A stretch of DNA of 64,000 nucleotides. Source: Actinocatenispora rupis. GTDB lineage: Bacteria > Actinomycetota > Actinomycetes > Mycobacteriales > Micromonosporaceae. Positions 1 to 7,144 of this stretch are shown here, in pieces. The first letter of the stretch is position 1; each line of letters begins with the position of its first letter. The stretch covers positions 174,152 to 238,151 of the forward strand of contig NZ_BOMB01000008.1 in NCBI RefSeq assembly GCF_016861975.1. Direction: 5' to 3'. A program made the position numbers and the translations under genes. The notes beneath the pieces were generated by a model. It worked only from the letters and a program-made list of their open reading frames with translations, was not told the origin of the DNA and did not search any database.

Positions 1-41
1 ACGCCAGCGCCGACCTCGCCGTCCCCGACACGCTGCACTGA
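1..41 (+). CDS. 3' end of an unidentified gene (partial)
   Basis: An open frame entering from the left edge ends at the TGA at 39-41 and encodes the C-terminal residues ASADLAVPDTLH. Only 12 residues are visible, so neither product nor frame can be confirmed. It would be convergent with the histidine kinase that ends at 166, with a repeat/hairpin region between them. Confidence 0.3.
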   Translation, partial: ASADLAVPDTLH

Positions 42-55
42 CCCGCGCGCCGGAT

Positions 56-155
56 ACGGCTCAACCGCAAGCATTTCCCGGCCCGGGGCCGTCGGGAACG
101 GCTGAACCGCAGGCACTCCCGGCCCGGTGCCGCCGGGAACGGCTCAACCGCAAGG
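56..155. repeat. about 42-bp tandem repeat with terminator-like hairpins
   Basis: Two complete units (56-97, 42 bp; 98-138, 41 bp) and a partial third start with ACGGCTCAACCGCAAG or a close variant. Unit 2 contains a perfect hairpin, TCCCGGC (117-123) with GCCGGGA (132-138). It lies between the ends of two convergent genes and probably works as a bidirectional terminator. Confidence 0.6.
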
Positions 156-165
156 GGTTGCGGGG

Positions 166-1575
166 TCAGGCGCGGTCGGTGAGGGGGAGGCTCACGGTGA
201 ACCGGGTGTCGCCCGGTACGGACGTGACGCGCAGGTCGCCGCCGTGCCGTTTGACGATGATGCGCCAGGAGACGTCGAGGCCGAGGCCGGTGCCGTGCCC
301 GATCGGCTTCGTGGTGAAGAACGGTTCGAAGATCCGGTCCTGGTTCTCGGCGGGGATGCCCGATCCGGTGTCGGCGATCTCGACGACCGCCTGGTTGTCG
401 TCCCGCGCCGTACGCACGGTCAGCGTGCCGTCGCCGCCCATCGCGTCCACCGCGTTGTCGATGATGTTCGTCCACACCTGGTTCAGCTCCGCCGGGTACG
501 CCGGCACCGGCGGCAACGTCCGGTCGTACTGCTTGACGACGTGGACGCCGCCGAGCTTCGCGGTGAGCATCACCAGCGTCGAGTCCAGCCCCTCGTGCAG
601 GTCCACGAACTGGTGCGGCGCGCGGTCGAGCTGCGAGTACTGCTTGGCGGATCCGACCAGGGCGGAGATCCGTTCCACCGCCTGCTGGATCTCGTTCATC
701 AGCGTCTCGGTCTCCACCGTGTACCCGAGCCAGCGCAGCGCCGGTTCGAGGAACTCGTCCCGGGTGTTCGCGGCGAACAGGTCGAGGTCGTCGACGGTGA
801 TGCCGCCGCCGACGAGGACCGGCGCGATGTCCCACCCGTTGGCCACACCGTGGTCGTCGAGCCAGTCGGCGACCGCGTCCTCCCGGTCGCTCGTCTCCAG
901 CGCGGTCAGCGTCGGCGCCTTCGCCACCCGCGCGACGTACTCCTCCTGCACGTCGGTGAGGTGCTTGAGCTGCAACACCTTCGGGTCGCCGGCGGCGAGC
1001 ATGGCGAGCTTGTGCCGCATCCCGGCGACGCGCTCGCGCAGCGCACCGGTCGCGCGTACCGCGGCGGCGGCCGGGTTGTTCAGCTCGTGCGTCAGGCCGG
1101 CGGTCAGCTTGCCCAGCGCCAGCAGCCGCTCCCGCTGGCTCACCAGCGCGTCGGTGTTCCGCGAGCCGGTCAGCATGCCCTGCAACAGATGCACGGCCAT
1201 CGGGTACCACCGGGAGAACGCGGTGCCGAACTCGTCCGCCGGCAGCGCCAGTACCACCGTGTCGGTCACCGCCCGCACCGACGCCTTGTACTTCTGGTCG
1301 ATCTGGTCGCCGAGGTAGAACGTGACCGCCCCGAAGTACGCGCCGACCTGGTCACTGCGGTTGATCTCCATGTCGCCGCCGGTGACCGCGCGGTGCATCG
1401 TGATCGTGCCGGAACGCAGTACGTAGAAGCAGCGCGCCTCCTCGCCCTCGGTGACGATGGTCGTCCCGGCGGGAACCCGTACCTCGTCGGCGTGCTTGCC
1501 CACCCACGCCAGCTGCTCGTCGTCCAGGTGCTCGAACAGGAACAGCTCACGCAACCCGTCCGTACTCACACTCAT
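166..1575 (-). CDS. cNMP-binding-domain sensor histidine kinase
   Basis: 469 residues. Residues about 10-125 form a cyclic-nucleotide-binding (CAP/Crp effector) fold. A dimerisation H-box follows (LTHELNNP, phospho-acceptor candidate His163), then a GHKL ATPase with N box (NIIDNAVDA), G1 box (DTGSGIP) and a GTGLGL G2 box. No transmembrane segment is seen, so it should be a cytoplasmic sensor. The start ATG at 1575 is preceded by AAGGAGGA at optimal spacing and overlaps the stop of a 26-codon ORF (ATGA). It lies downstream of, and in the same direction as, a receiver-thioredoxin-reductase fusion, so the two probably form a cognate signalling pair that senses nucleotide ligand or redox state. 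The ligand of the cNMP domain is unknown. Confidence 0.88.
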   Translation of the reverse strand: MSVSTDGLRELFLFEHLDDEQLAWVGKHADEVRVPAGTTIVTEGEEARCFYVLRSGTITMHRAVTGGDMEINRSDQVGAYFGAVTFYLGDQIDQKYKASVRAVTDTVVLALPADEFGTAFSRWYPMAVHLLQGMLTGSRNTDALVSQRERLLALGKLTAGLTHELNNPAAAAVRATGALRERVAGMRHKLAMLAAGDPKVLQLKHLTDVQEEYVARVAKAPTLTALETSDREDAVADWLDDHGVANGWDIAPVLVGGGITVDDLDLFAANTRDEFLEPALRWLGYTVETETLMNEIQQAVERISALVGSAKQYSQLDRAPHQFVDLHEGLDSTLVMLTAKLGGVHVVKQYDRTLPPVPAYPAELNQVWTNIIDNAVDAMGGDGTLTVRTARDDNQAVVEIADTGSGIPAENQDRIFEPFFTTKPIGHGTGLGLDVSWRIIVKRHGGDLRVTSVPGDTRFTVSLPLTDRA

Positions 1576-1652
1576 TGGTGTTCCTCCTTCGTCGGAGCAC
1601 CGATGAGGCACGGCGCGCAGTGTTCATGATTCGCTCGCTGACGCTCGCTCAT
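1572..1652 (-). CDS. candidate 26-residue leader ORF between receiver-TrxR and kinase
   Basis: ATG at 1652-1650 with GGAGGAG upstream, then 26 codons. The TGA (1574-1572) overlaps the kinase ATG as ATGA. The peptide starts MSERQRANHEHC and contains a CAPC motif. Its first codons lie on a GAGCGAGCG-type repeat common in actinobacterial intergenic DNA, so it may be a repeat insertion rather than a gene. The stretch CGAAGGAGGA plus ATGAG occurs in front of both this ORF and the kinase, suggesting a duplicated translation-initiation segment. Possible roles are translational coupling, a small Cys-containing protein, or no function. Confidence 0.35.
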   Translation of the reverse strand: MSERQRANHEHCAPCLIGAPTKEEHQ

Positions 1653-1707
1653 GGCTGCTCCTCCTTCGTGGGAACGCCAACGAAGCGCTGAGGGTTCCCG
1701 CGGCCGG

Positions 1708-3378
1708 TCACTGGTCCTCCAGGTACCGGTGGACCAGGGTGACGGCCATCGCGCCCTCGCCGACAGCGGAGGCGACGCGCTTCACCGACTCGGCCCGTAC
1801 GTCGCCGGCGACGAACACGCCGGCCTGGCTCGACTCCAGGTAGTACGGGTCGCGGTCGAGGAGCCAGCCGGCAGGTCGTTCGCCACCGACCAGCAGGTCC
1901 GGCCCGGTACGGACGAAGCCGAGTTCGTCGCGCTCGACGACGCCGCCCAGCCAGTCGGTGTGCGGCGCCGCGCCGATGAACACGAACAGGTGGCTGGTCG
2001 GCAGCTCCTCGACGGTGTCGGTGACCCCGTCGCGCAGCCGTACGCCGGTGAGGTGGTCGTCGCCGAGCGCCGCGTCGACCGTCGTGTTGGCCCGTACGCA
2101 GATGTTCTCGGTGGCCTCGATCTGCTCGATCAGGTAGTGCGACATGGAGTCCTTCAGCGACTCGCCGCGGACCAGGATGGTGACCGAGGCGGCGTGCCGG
2201 GAGAAGAACATGGCGGCCTGGCCGGCGGAGTTGGCGCCGCCCACCACGTACACCGGCTGGCCGGCGCAGGCGGGCGCCTCGGTGTTGGCCGAGCCGTAGT
2301 AGACGCCACGGCCGGTCAGCTCGTCGATCCCCGGCGCCGTCAGCTTCCGGTACGACACGCCGGTGGCGAGGATGACGGCGTGCGCGGCGATCTCCGTACC
2401 GTCGCCGAAGCGGACGACGCGGGCGGAACCGCGTGCCTCCAGGCCGACGACGTCGCGGGCGGACAGCACCTCGGTGCCGAACTTGACGGCCTGCCGCCGC
2501 GCCCGGTCGGTGAGCTGGGCGCCGGACACCCCGTCCGGGAAGCCCAGATAGTTCTCGATCCGGGAGCTCTGCCCGGCCTGCCCGCCCGTCGCCTGCCGCT
2601 CCACCAGCACGGTACGAAGCCCCTCGGACGCCCCGTACACGGCGGCGCCGAGGCCGGCGGGTCCGGCGCCGACGACGACCAGGTCGTAGAACTCGGCGGA
2701 GGGCGCGGTGGACAGGCCGACCGCGCGCGCCAGGTCGACCTCCGCCGGCTGCCGCAGCACCTCGCCGGTCGGGGTGATCACGACCGGGATGTCCTCGGCC
2801 GTCACGCCCGCCGCGTCGAGGAGCCGCCCGCCCTCCGGCTCCTCCACGCTGAACCACCGGTACGGCACGGTGTTGCGCGCCAGGAACTCCCGGGTCTTGT
2901 GCGACGGCGCCGACCACCGGTGCCCGACGACCTTCACCTCCGGTACGGGGGAGTCGCCGGTGCTGCGCCACATCTCGATGAGCGCGTCGACCACCGGGTA
3001 GAGCTTCTCCTCGGGCGGATCCCACGGCTTGAGCAGGTAGTGGTCGACGTCGACGATGTTGATCGCCTGGATCGCCGCGTCGGTGTCCGCGTACGCGGTG
3101 AGCAGCGCCCGGCGGGCCCGCGGGAACAGGTCCATCGCCCGTTCGAGGAACTCGATGCCGTTCATCTCCGGCATCCGGTAGTCGGCGAGCATCGCCGCGA
3201 CCGGCTCACCGCGCAGCTTGAGCTCCTTGAGCGCGGCGAGCGCGTCCTGGCCCGAGTCGGCGCGCACCACCCGGTAGTCCTGCCCGTACCGCCGGCGCAG
3301 GTCGCGCGCCACGGCACGGGACACCCCCGGGTCGTCGTCCACCGTGAGCAGTACCGGTTTGACCTCGCGGCCCGTCAT
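1708..3378 (-). CDS. response-regulator receiver / thioredoxin-reductase-like fusion
   Basis: 556 residues in three parts. A receiver domain (about 8-125) has acidic residues in TVDDDPG, phospho-acceptor Asp66 in LADYRMP and a late LKPW lysine. A thioredoxin/glutaredoxin-like fold spans about 145-225. A FAD/NAD(P)-binding thioredoxin-reductase module (about 235-556) has a GAGPAGLGAA FAD loop, GGANSAG NAD(P) loop and VFVAGDVR FAD motif. The CxxC usually found in thioredoxin reductase is absent: the matching region reads YYGSANTEAPAC with one Cys. A start at ATG 3378 is chosen because GGGAGG lies 6 nt upstream. It is first in the unit with the cNMP-domain kinase, and the receiver is its likely phosphorylation target. 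The fusion family is known; its physiological substrate is not. Confidence 0.85.
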   Translation of the reverse strand: MTGREVKPVLLTVDDDPGVSRAVARDLRRRYGQDYRVVRADSGQDALAALKELKLRGEPVAAMLADYRMPEMNGIEFLERAMDLFPRARRALLTAYADTDAAIQAINIVDVDHYLLKPWDPPEEKLYPVVDALIEMWRSTGDSPVPEVKVVGHRWSAPSHKTREFLARNTVPYRWFSVEEPEGGRLLDAAGVTAEDIPVVITPTGEVLRQPAEVDLARAVGLSTAPSAEFYDLVVVGAGPAGLGAAVYGASEGLRTVLVERQATGGQAGQSSRIENYLGFPDGVSGAQLTDRARRQAVKFGTEVLSARDVVGLEARGSARVVRFGDGTEIAAHAVILATGVSYRKLTAPGIDELTGRGVYYGSANTEAPACAGQPVYVVGGANSAGQAAMFFSRHAASVTILVRGESLKDSMSHYLIEQIEATENICVRANTTVDAALGDDHLTGVRLRDGVTDTVEELPTSHLFVFIGAAPHTDWLGGVVERDELGFVRTGPDLLVGGERPAGWLLDRDPYYLESSQAGVFVAGDVRAESVKRVASAVGEGAMAVTLVHRYLEDQ

Positions 3379-3541
3379 CGTCACCCTCCCCGATCCGTAC
3401 CGGGCAACGATACGTCCGCGTCGGGCCGTCGTCCGCCGGGGCGCCGCACGTCCGGTTCGTGGTGCGCTGACGGATCCGCCCGCGTCCGCGGCGTTCGGCC
3501 GGACCGCGGATCCGGCTCAGCCGACCGGATCCGCCGCCGGC

Positions 3542-4762
3542 TCAGCTCCCCGGGTACGGGTTGTACGCCGGGGCGTCGGCCACGTCGCGCGGCACCGGCA
3601 GCGCGCTGCCCCGCACGTACGCGGACCAGTTCATGTCCCAGCCGGTCCAGCCGTTGCCGGGGACGAGGCGGGTGCCGGTGCCGGTGACGGTGACCGGGTC
3701 GCCGACGTGGGTCTGCCCGAACAGCCAGTCGGCGTTGCCGGGCCCGACGTTCACGCAGCCGTGCGAGACGTTGCGGTGGCCCTGGTCGCCGACCGACCAC
3801 GGCGCCGAGTGGATGAACTCGCCGCCCCAGGTGAGGCGCTGCGCGTCGTCGACCGGCGCGACGTAGTTCTCGCCGGGGATGCCGAGCGTGTTGAACACGG
3901 TGTGCGCTGCCTTGGCCATGACGACCATGTGGCCGCTGGAGGACGGCGCGTCCGGCTTGCCGAGGCTGACCGGGAACGTACGGGTGAGCTTTCCGTTCTC
4001 GTACACCTGCATGCGCTTGGGCCAGTTGGTCACGCGCATCTCGACCCGGGTCCTCGTGATCGTGGCGGTCGCGGTGCGGTCCTGGTCGCCGTACCAGCCG
4101 CCGCCGAGCGGCAACCCGCCCAGCGCGATCCGTACGGTGAGCTTGGTGCCGGGCCGCCACCACGTCGCCGGCCGGTACTCGACGCGCTGCGGGCTGAACC
4201 AGTGCCACGCGCCCGGCTGCGGCGGGCTGCTCTCGACGAACAGGCGCCGCTGCACCGACGCGCGCAGCTTCGCCGGCACGTCCCGCAGGATCTCCACCGC
4301 CACCGGCATGCCGACGCCGTACGTCTCGCCGTCCTGGACGTACATGCCGGTGCCGACGCGCTTCGCCGGGTCGGACATGGTGGTGAACGTCGTGGTGCGC
4401 GTGACCTGCTGGCGGCGCGCGCCCACCGCCGTCACCGTCGCCGTGTACTTCCGGTGGTACGCAAGGGGTTCCGCCGGCACCCAGCTCGACCGGTCGGCGC
4501 GCATCGCGCCGGACACGCGGTGCCCCTTGGCATCGACCAGCCGTACGGTGTCGACCGAGCCGCCACCGACGCGTACCCCGATCTCGGTGGTGACCGGGAG
4601 GTTCGTCGCCGCCGCGGCCGGCGTGACGGCCAGCGTGACCGGATCCCGGTCGCCGGCCGGCGTGGGCGCAGCGTCCATCGTGGTCGACTTCGTGCCGGTA
4701 CAGCCGGCCAACAGCGTGACCGTCGCCCCGACGGCCACCGTCATCGCCAGGACCCGCTTCAC
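3542..4762 (-). CDS. L,D-transpeptidase lipoprotein (YkuD domain)
   Basis: 406 residues starting at GTG 4762 after GGGGAAAG. The N-terminal signal ends in lipobox LLAG-C21, so the protein is probably a lipoprotein on the outer face of the membrane. Two Ig-like domains (about 40-230) precede the YkuD catalytic domain, whose signature HRNVSHGCVNV places nucleophile Cys336 with the upstream HSAPW histidine. This is the architecture of mycobacterial LdtA/LdtB-type enzymes, which make 3-3 cross-links between meso-diaminopimelate residues of peptidoglycan. A terminal segment rich in Pro/Gly/Trp follows. It is a single gene, 157 nt downstream of the preceding minus-strand beta-helix gene. Confidence 0.93.
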   Translation of the reverse strand: MKRVLAMTVAVGATVTLLAGCTGTKSTTMDAAPTPAGDRDPVTLAVTPAAAATNLPVTTEIGVRVGGGSVDTVRLVDAKGHRVSGAMRADRSSWVPAEPLAYHRKYTATVTAVGARRQQVTRTTTFTTMSDPAKRVGTGMYVQDGETYGVGMPVAVEILRDVPAKLRASVQRRLFVESSPPQPGAWHWFSPQRVEYRPATWWRPGTKLTVRIALGGLPLGGGWYGDQDRTATATITRTRVEMRVTNWPKRMQVYENGKLTRTFPVSLGKPDAPSSSGHMVVMAKAAHTVFNTLGIPGENYVAPVDDAQRLTWGGEFIHSAPWSVGDQGHRNVSHGCVNVGPGNADWLFGQTHVGDPVTVTGTGTRLVPGNGWTGWDMNWSAYVRGSALPVPRDVADAPAYNPYPGS

Positions 4763-4876
4763 CGCTTTCCCCCGTCCCCGCCGTACATGTCTCCCTCATC
4801 GTGCATCGGCAGGTACGCGGGGCGCGCCGGATCGGCGTTACCTGCCCGGATGTCGGGTCGGGGAGCGGGGACGCGG

Positions 4877-4910
4877 GCGGGCCGCCCGGAGTGTCGTCCG
4901 GACGGCCCGC
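4877..4910 (-). terminator. hairpin terminator of the Tat beta-helix gene
   Basis: GCGGGCCGCCCGG (4877-4889) pairs with CCGGACGGCCCGC (4898-4910) with one mismatch and an 8-nt loop. It lies a few bases past the stop codon at 4916 in the minus direction. There is no T tract, as is common in high-G+C actinobacteria. Confidence 0.7.
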
Positions 4911-4915
4911 ACGGC

Positions 4916-7063
4916 TCAGACGCGGAGGTTTCCGCCGGTCTGCACGGACTTGCCGTCCGCCGGGACCGAGCGGTCCACGCCGGCCTCCACGTTGCTCGTG
5001 TGCAGCAGGTACGACCCGGGGCCGAAACCCTTGTCGGACAAGGCGATCCGGCCGCCGCTGAACCGGGCGCCGACCGCGCGGTACCGGTTGGTGCCGGCGT
5101 CCACGCTGACGTGCGCGGTACCGTCCGGCGCGGTGCTCGCGTAGTCACCGAGATCCCACGTCACCGTACGGTCGCCACCGGTACGGGACAGCAGCGCCTT
5201 CGCCGTGTTCGTACCGGAAACCGTTGCGCCGCCGCCGATCCGCAGCCGCTGGTCCTTCGCGCCGGCCAGCGAGATGCCCACATTGGACAGTGCGCCGCCC
5301 TCGACGAGTACCGCACCCGCGGCGAACGTGGCCGGGTCCGCGTCGTCCGGCCCGGTGACGACGCAGTCGGTGAACCGCAGTTCGCCCGTACCGCTGAAGG
5401 CGTTGCCGGACAGGCCGACCACGCGGCACCGGTCGAAGTGCACCGGGCTGGTGACGTTCGCCTGGACGATCTCGTTGGCCTTCTGCCCCGGGTAGATGAC
5501 CTGCGTGGTCGGCGTCGCCGGGATCACGCAGCCGGAGATGACGTTCGGCCGGGCGGACCGGTTCGACGTCTGCGACACGATGAACGTGTCGCTCGCCTCG
5601 CAGCCGCGCATCTGCACGCCGTCCGCGTTCACCCAGATCATGCCGGAGCCGTCCAGCCCGGCCTTGCCGATGACCTTCACGTCCTCCAGCGTCAGGTCGG
5701 TGACCTTCACCCGCGCCACGAACCACGAGCACACGTGCCGGCGTACGGTGATGCGCTTGGCGGACGAGCCCCACGGGGCGCCGCTGTTCGCGAACGTCAT
5801 CAGCCCCGAGCACCCGGTGTACACCAGATCGTGCTCGTACTGGCCGTGCGTGACGAACGGTCCCTGGTCGTCGCCGTCGCCGTGGCAGTTCGTCACGTAG
5901 CAGTACGCGCTTGCGGTCCAGTCGTTGAGGTGCCGCGCGTTCGAGGTGTGGCAGTCCTCGACGTGCCCGTACAGGCAGTAGATCTGCTGGGTCAGGTAGC
6001 CGGCGCCGCCGTAGTCGACGGCCGGCGGGTTGGTCAGCGAGCACTGCGACGTACGGAAGTGCGTGCACCAGCGTCGCATCACGACCGGCCAGAACGTTGC
6101 GGTGCCGTGGATCTGCGACACGTCGCAGCGCACCGCGTACTCGTAGGCGACCGGGTGCGAGCCGGACAGCTCGTCGCCGCCCACCCCGACGAACACCATG
6201 TTGCGGACGCTGGCGTTCACGACCGGCTCGACCTTGCGCCACGTGAACGTGCGCCCCGCCGCGAACGCCCAGCCGTTCTGGTAGTTGACGCGCACGTGGG
6301 TCTTGTCGACGAGTTCGGTGATCTGCACGAGCTTCTGGAGCTCGCGCTCCCACGTGGTGTTGAGCAGGTTCACCTCCAGCGCGTACCAGTCGCCGACGGT
6401 GAAGGCGCCGGAGTCGGCGACCTGGAACACGTCGGACAGCTCGGCGATCGCCTCGGTGGTGGTGAAGTCGGTGCCCTTCTCTGCGACCTTCCCGCGGAAG
6501 TAGAGCACCGCGCCGAACGGGTTGTCGTGCGTGTTCGGCTCGATTCCCTTGCTGTGCACGGTGTTGCCGCCGAAGTCCAGCTCGATGTCGCTGCGCGCGA
6601 ACGTGTGCCGCTTGGCGAAGTTGAGGTCGGTGTGCGCCTCGATCCGGGCGACCGCAGGGTCGTGCACCATCGCGTCCAGCGCCGCATCCGCGTTCCGGTC
6701 CGTACCGAAGATGCCGAAGCGCCGGAAGTCCACGGTACCGTCGTGCAGCGCCAGCCAGCGTCCCTTGCCGTTGCTCGGCTTCAGCACGGTGCCGCCGTTG
6801 TCGTCCACTGTGGACTTCGCCGACCACCGGTACCCGCCGCCGCCACCGTCGCCGCCCTTGGCGTACCCGCCGACGAGGGCGAGCGTGCCGTCCGCCTCCG
6901 GGCCGTACGCCAGCAGGTCGGCCACCGTGTCGAAGCCGTGCACCGCCGCGCCACCGTCCGGCGCCGCCTGCGCGGTACCGGTGGCCGTCGCGGCGAGCAG
7001 CAGCCCGCCGACGCCGGCCGCCCCGGCGAGTACGGCGCGCCGACTCGGTCTGACCTTCTCCAT
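4916..7063 (-). CDS. Tat-exported right-handed beta-helix protein
   Basis: 715 residues. The N-terminus carries a twin-arginine signal (SRRAVLAG, then a hydrophobic stretch ending TAQA-A). A domain rich in Gly and aromatics follows (about 45-130). A long region of short repeated strands, with turns rich in N/G/D and many His/Cys (YCLYGHVEDCHTSNARH; NCHGDGDD), looks like a parallel beta-helix of the pectate-lyase/phage tail-spike type. A Cys/His cluster around 350-430 could bind metal or form the catalytic groove, but I cannot name a reaction. AAGGGA 8 nt before the ATG supports the start. The next upstream gene is a close paralogue without a signal. Substrate is unknown; polysaccharide binding or cleavage is only a guess. 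Confidence 0.75.
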   Translation of the reverse strand: MEKVRPSRRAVLAGAAGVGGLLLAATATGTAQAAPDGGAAVHGFDTVADLLAYGPEADGTLALVGGYAKGGDGGGGGYRWSAKSTVDDNGGTVLKPSNGKGRWLALHDGTVDFRRFGIFGTDRNADAALDAMVHDPAVARIEAHTDLNFAKRHTFARSDIELDFGGNTVHSKGIEPNTHDNPFGAVLYFRGKVAEKGTDFTTTEAIAELSDVFQVADSGAFTVGDWYALEVNLLNTTWERELQKLVQITELVDKTHVRVNYQNGWAFAAGRTFTWRKVEPVVNASVRNMVFVGVGGDELSGSHPVAYEYAVRCDVSQIHGTATFWPVVMRRWCTHFRTSQCSLTNPPAVDYGGAGYLTQQIYCLYGHVEDCHTSNARHLNDWTASAYCYVTNCHGDGDDQGPFVTHGQYEHDLVYTGCSGLMTFANSGAPWGSSAKRITVRRHVCSWFVARVKVTDLTLEDVKVIGKAGLDGSGMIWVNADGVQMRGCEASDTFIVSQTSNRSARPNVISGCVIPATPTTQVIYPGQKANEIVQANVTSPVHFDRCRVVGLSGNAFSGTGELRFTDCVVTGPDDADPATFAAGAVLVEGGALSNVGISLAGAKDQRLRIGGGATVSGTNTAKALLSRTGGDRTVTWDLGDYASTAPDGTAHVSVDAGTNRYRAVGARFSGGRIALSDKGFGPGSYLLHTSNVEAGVDRSVPADGKSVQTGGNLRV

Positions 7064-7144
7064 CTCCGAGATCCCTTCTGTGATCTCACGACGAACCCGA
7101 CACGGGCGCCCGCGCGGCCCCGGGGCGCCCGCTCGAAACGGAAC

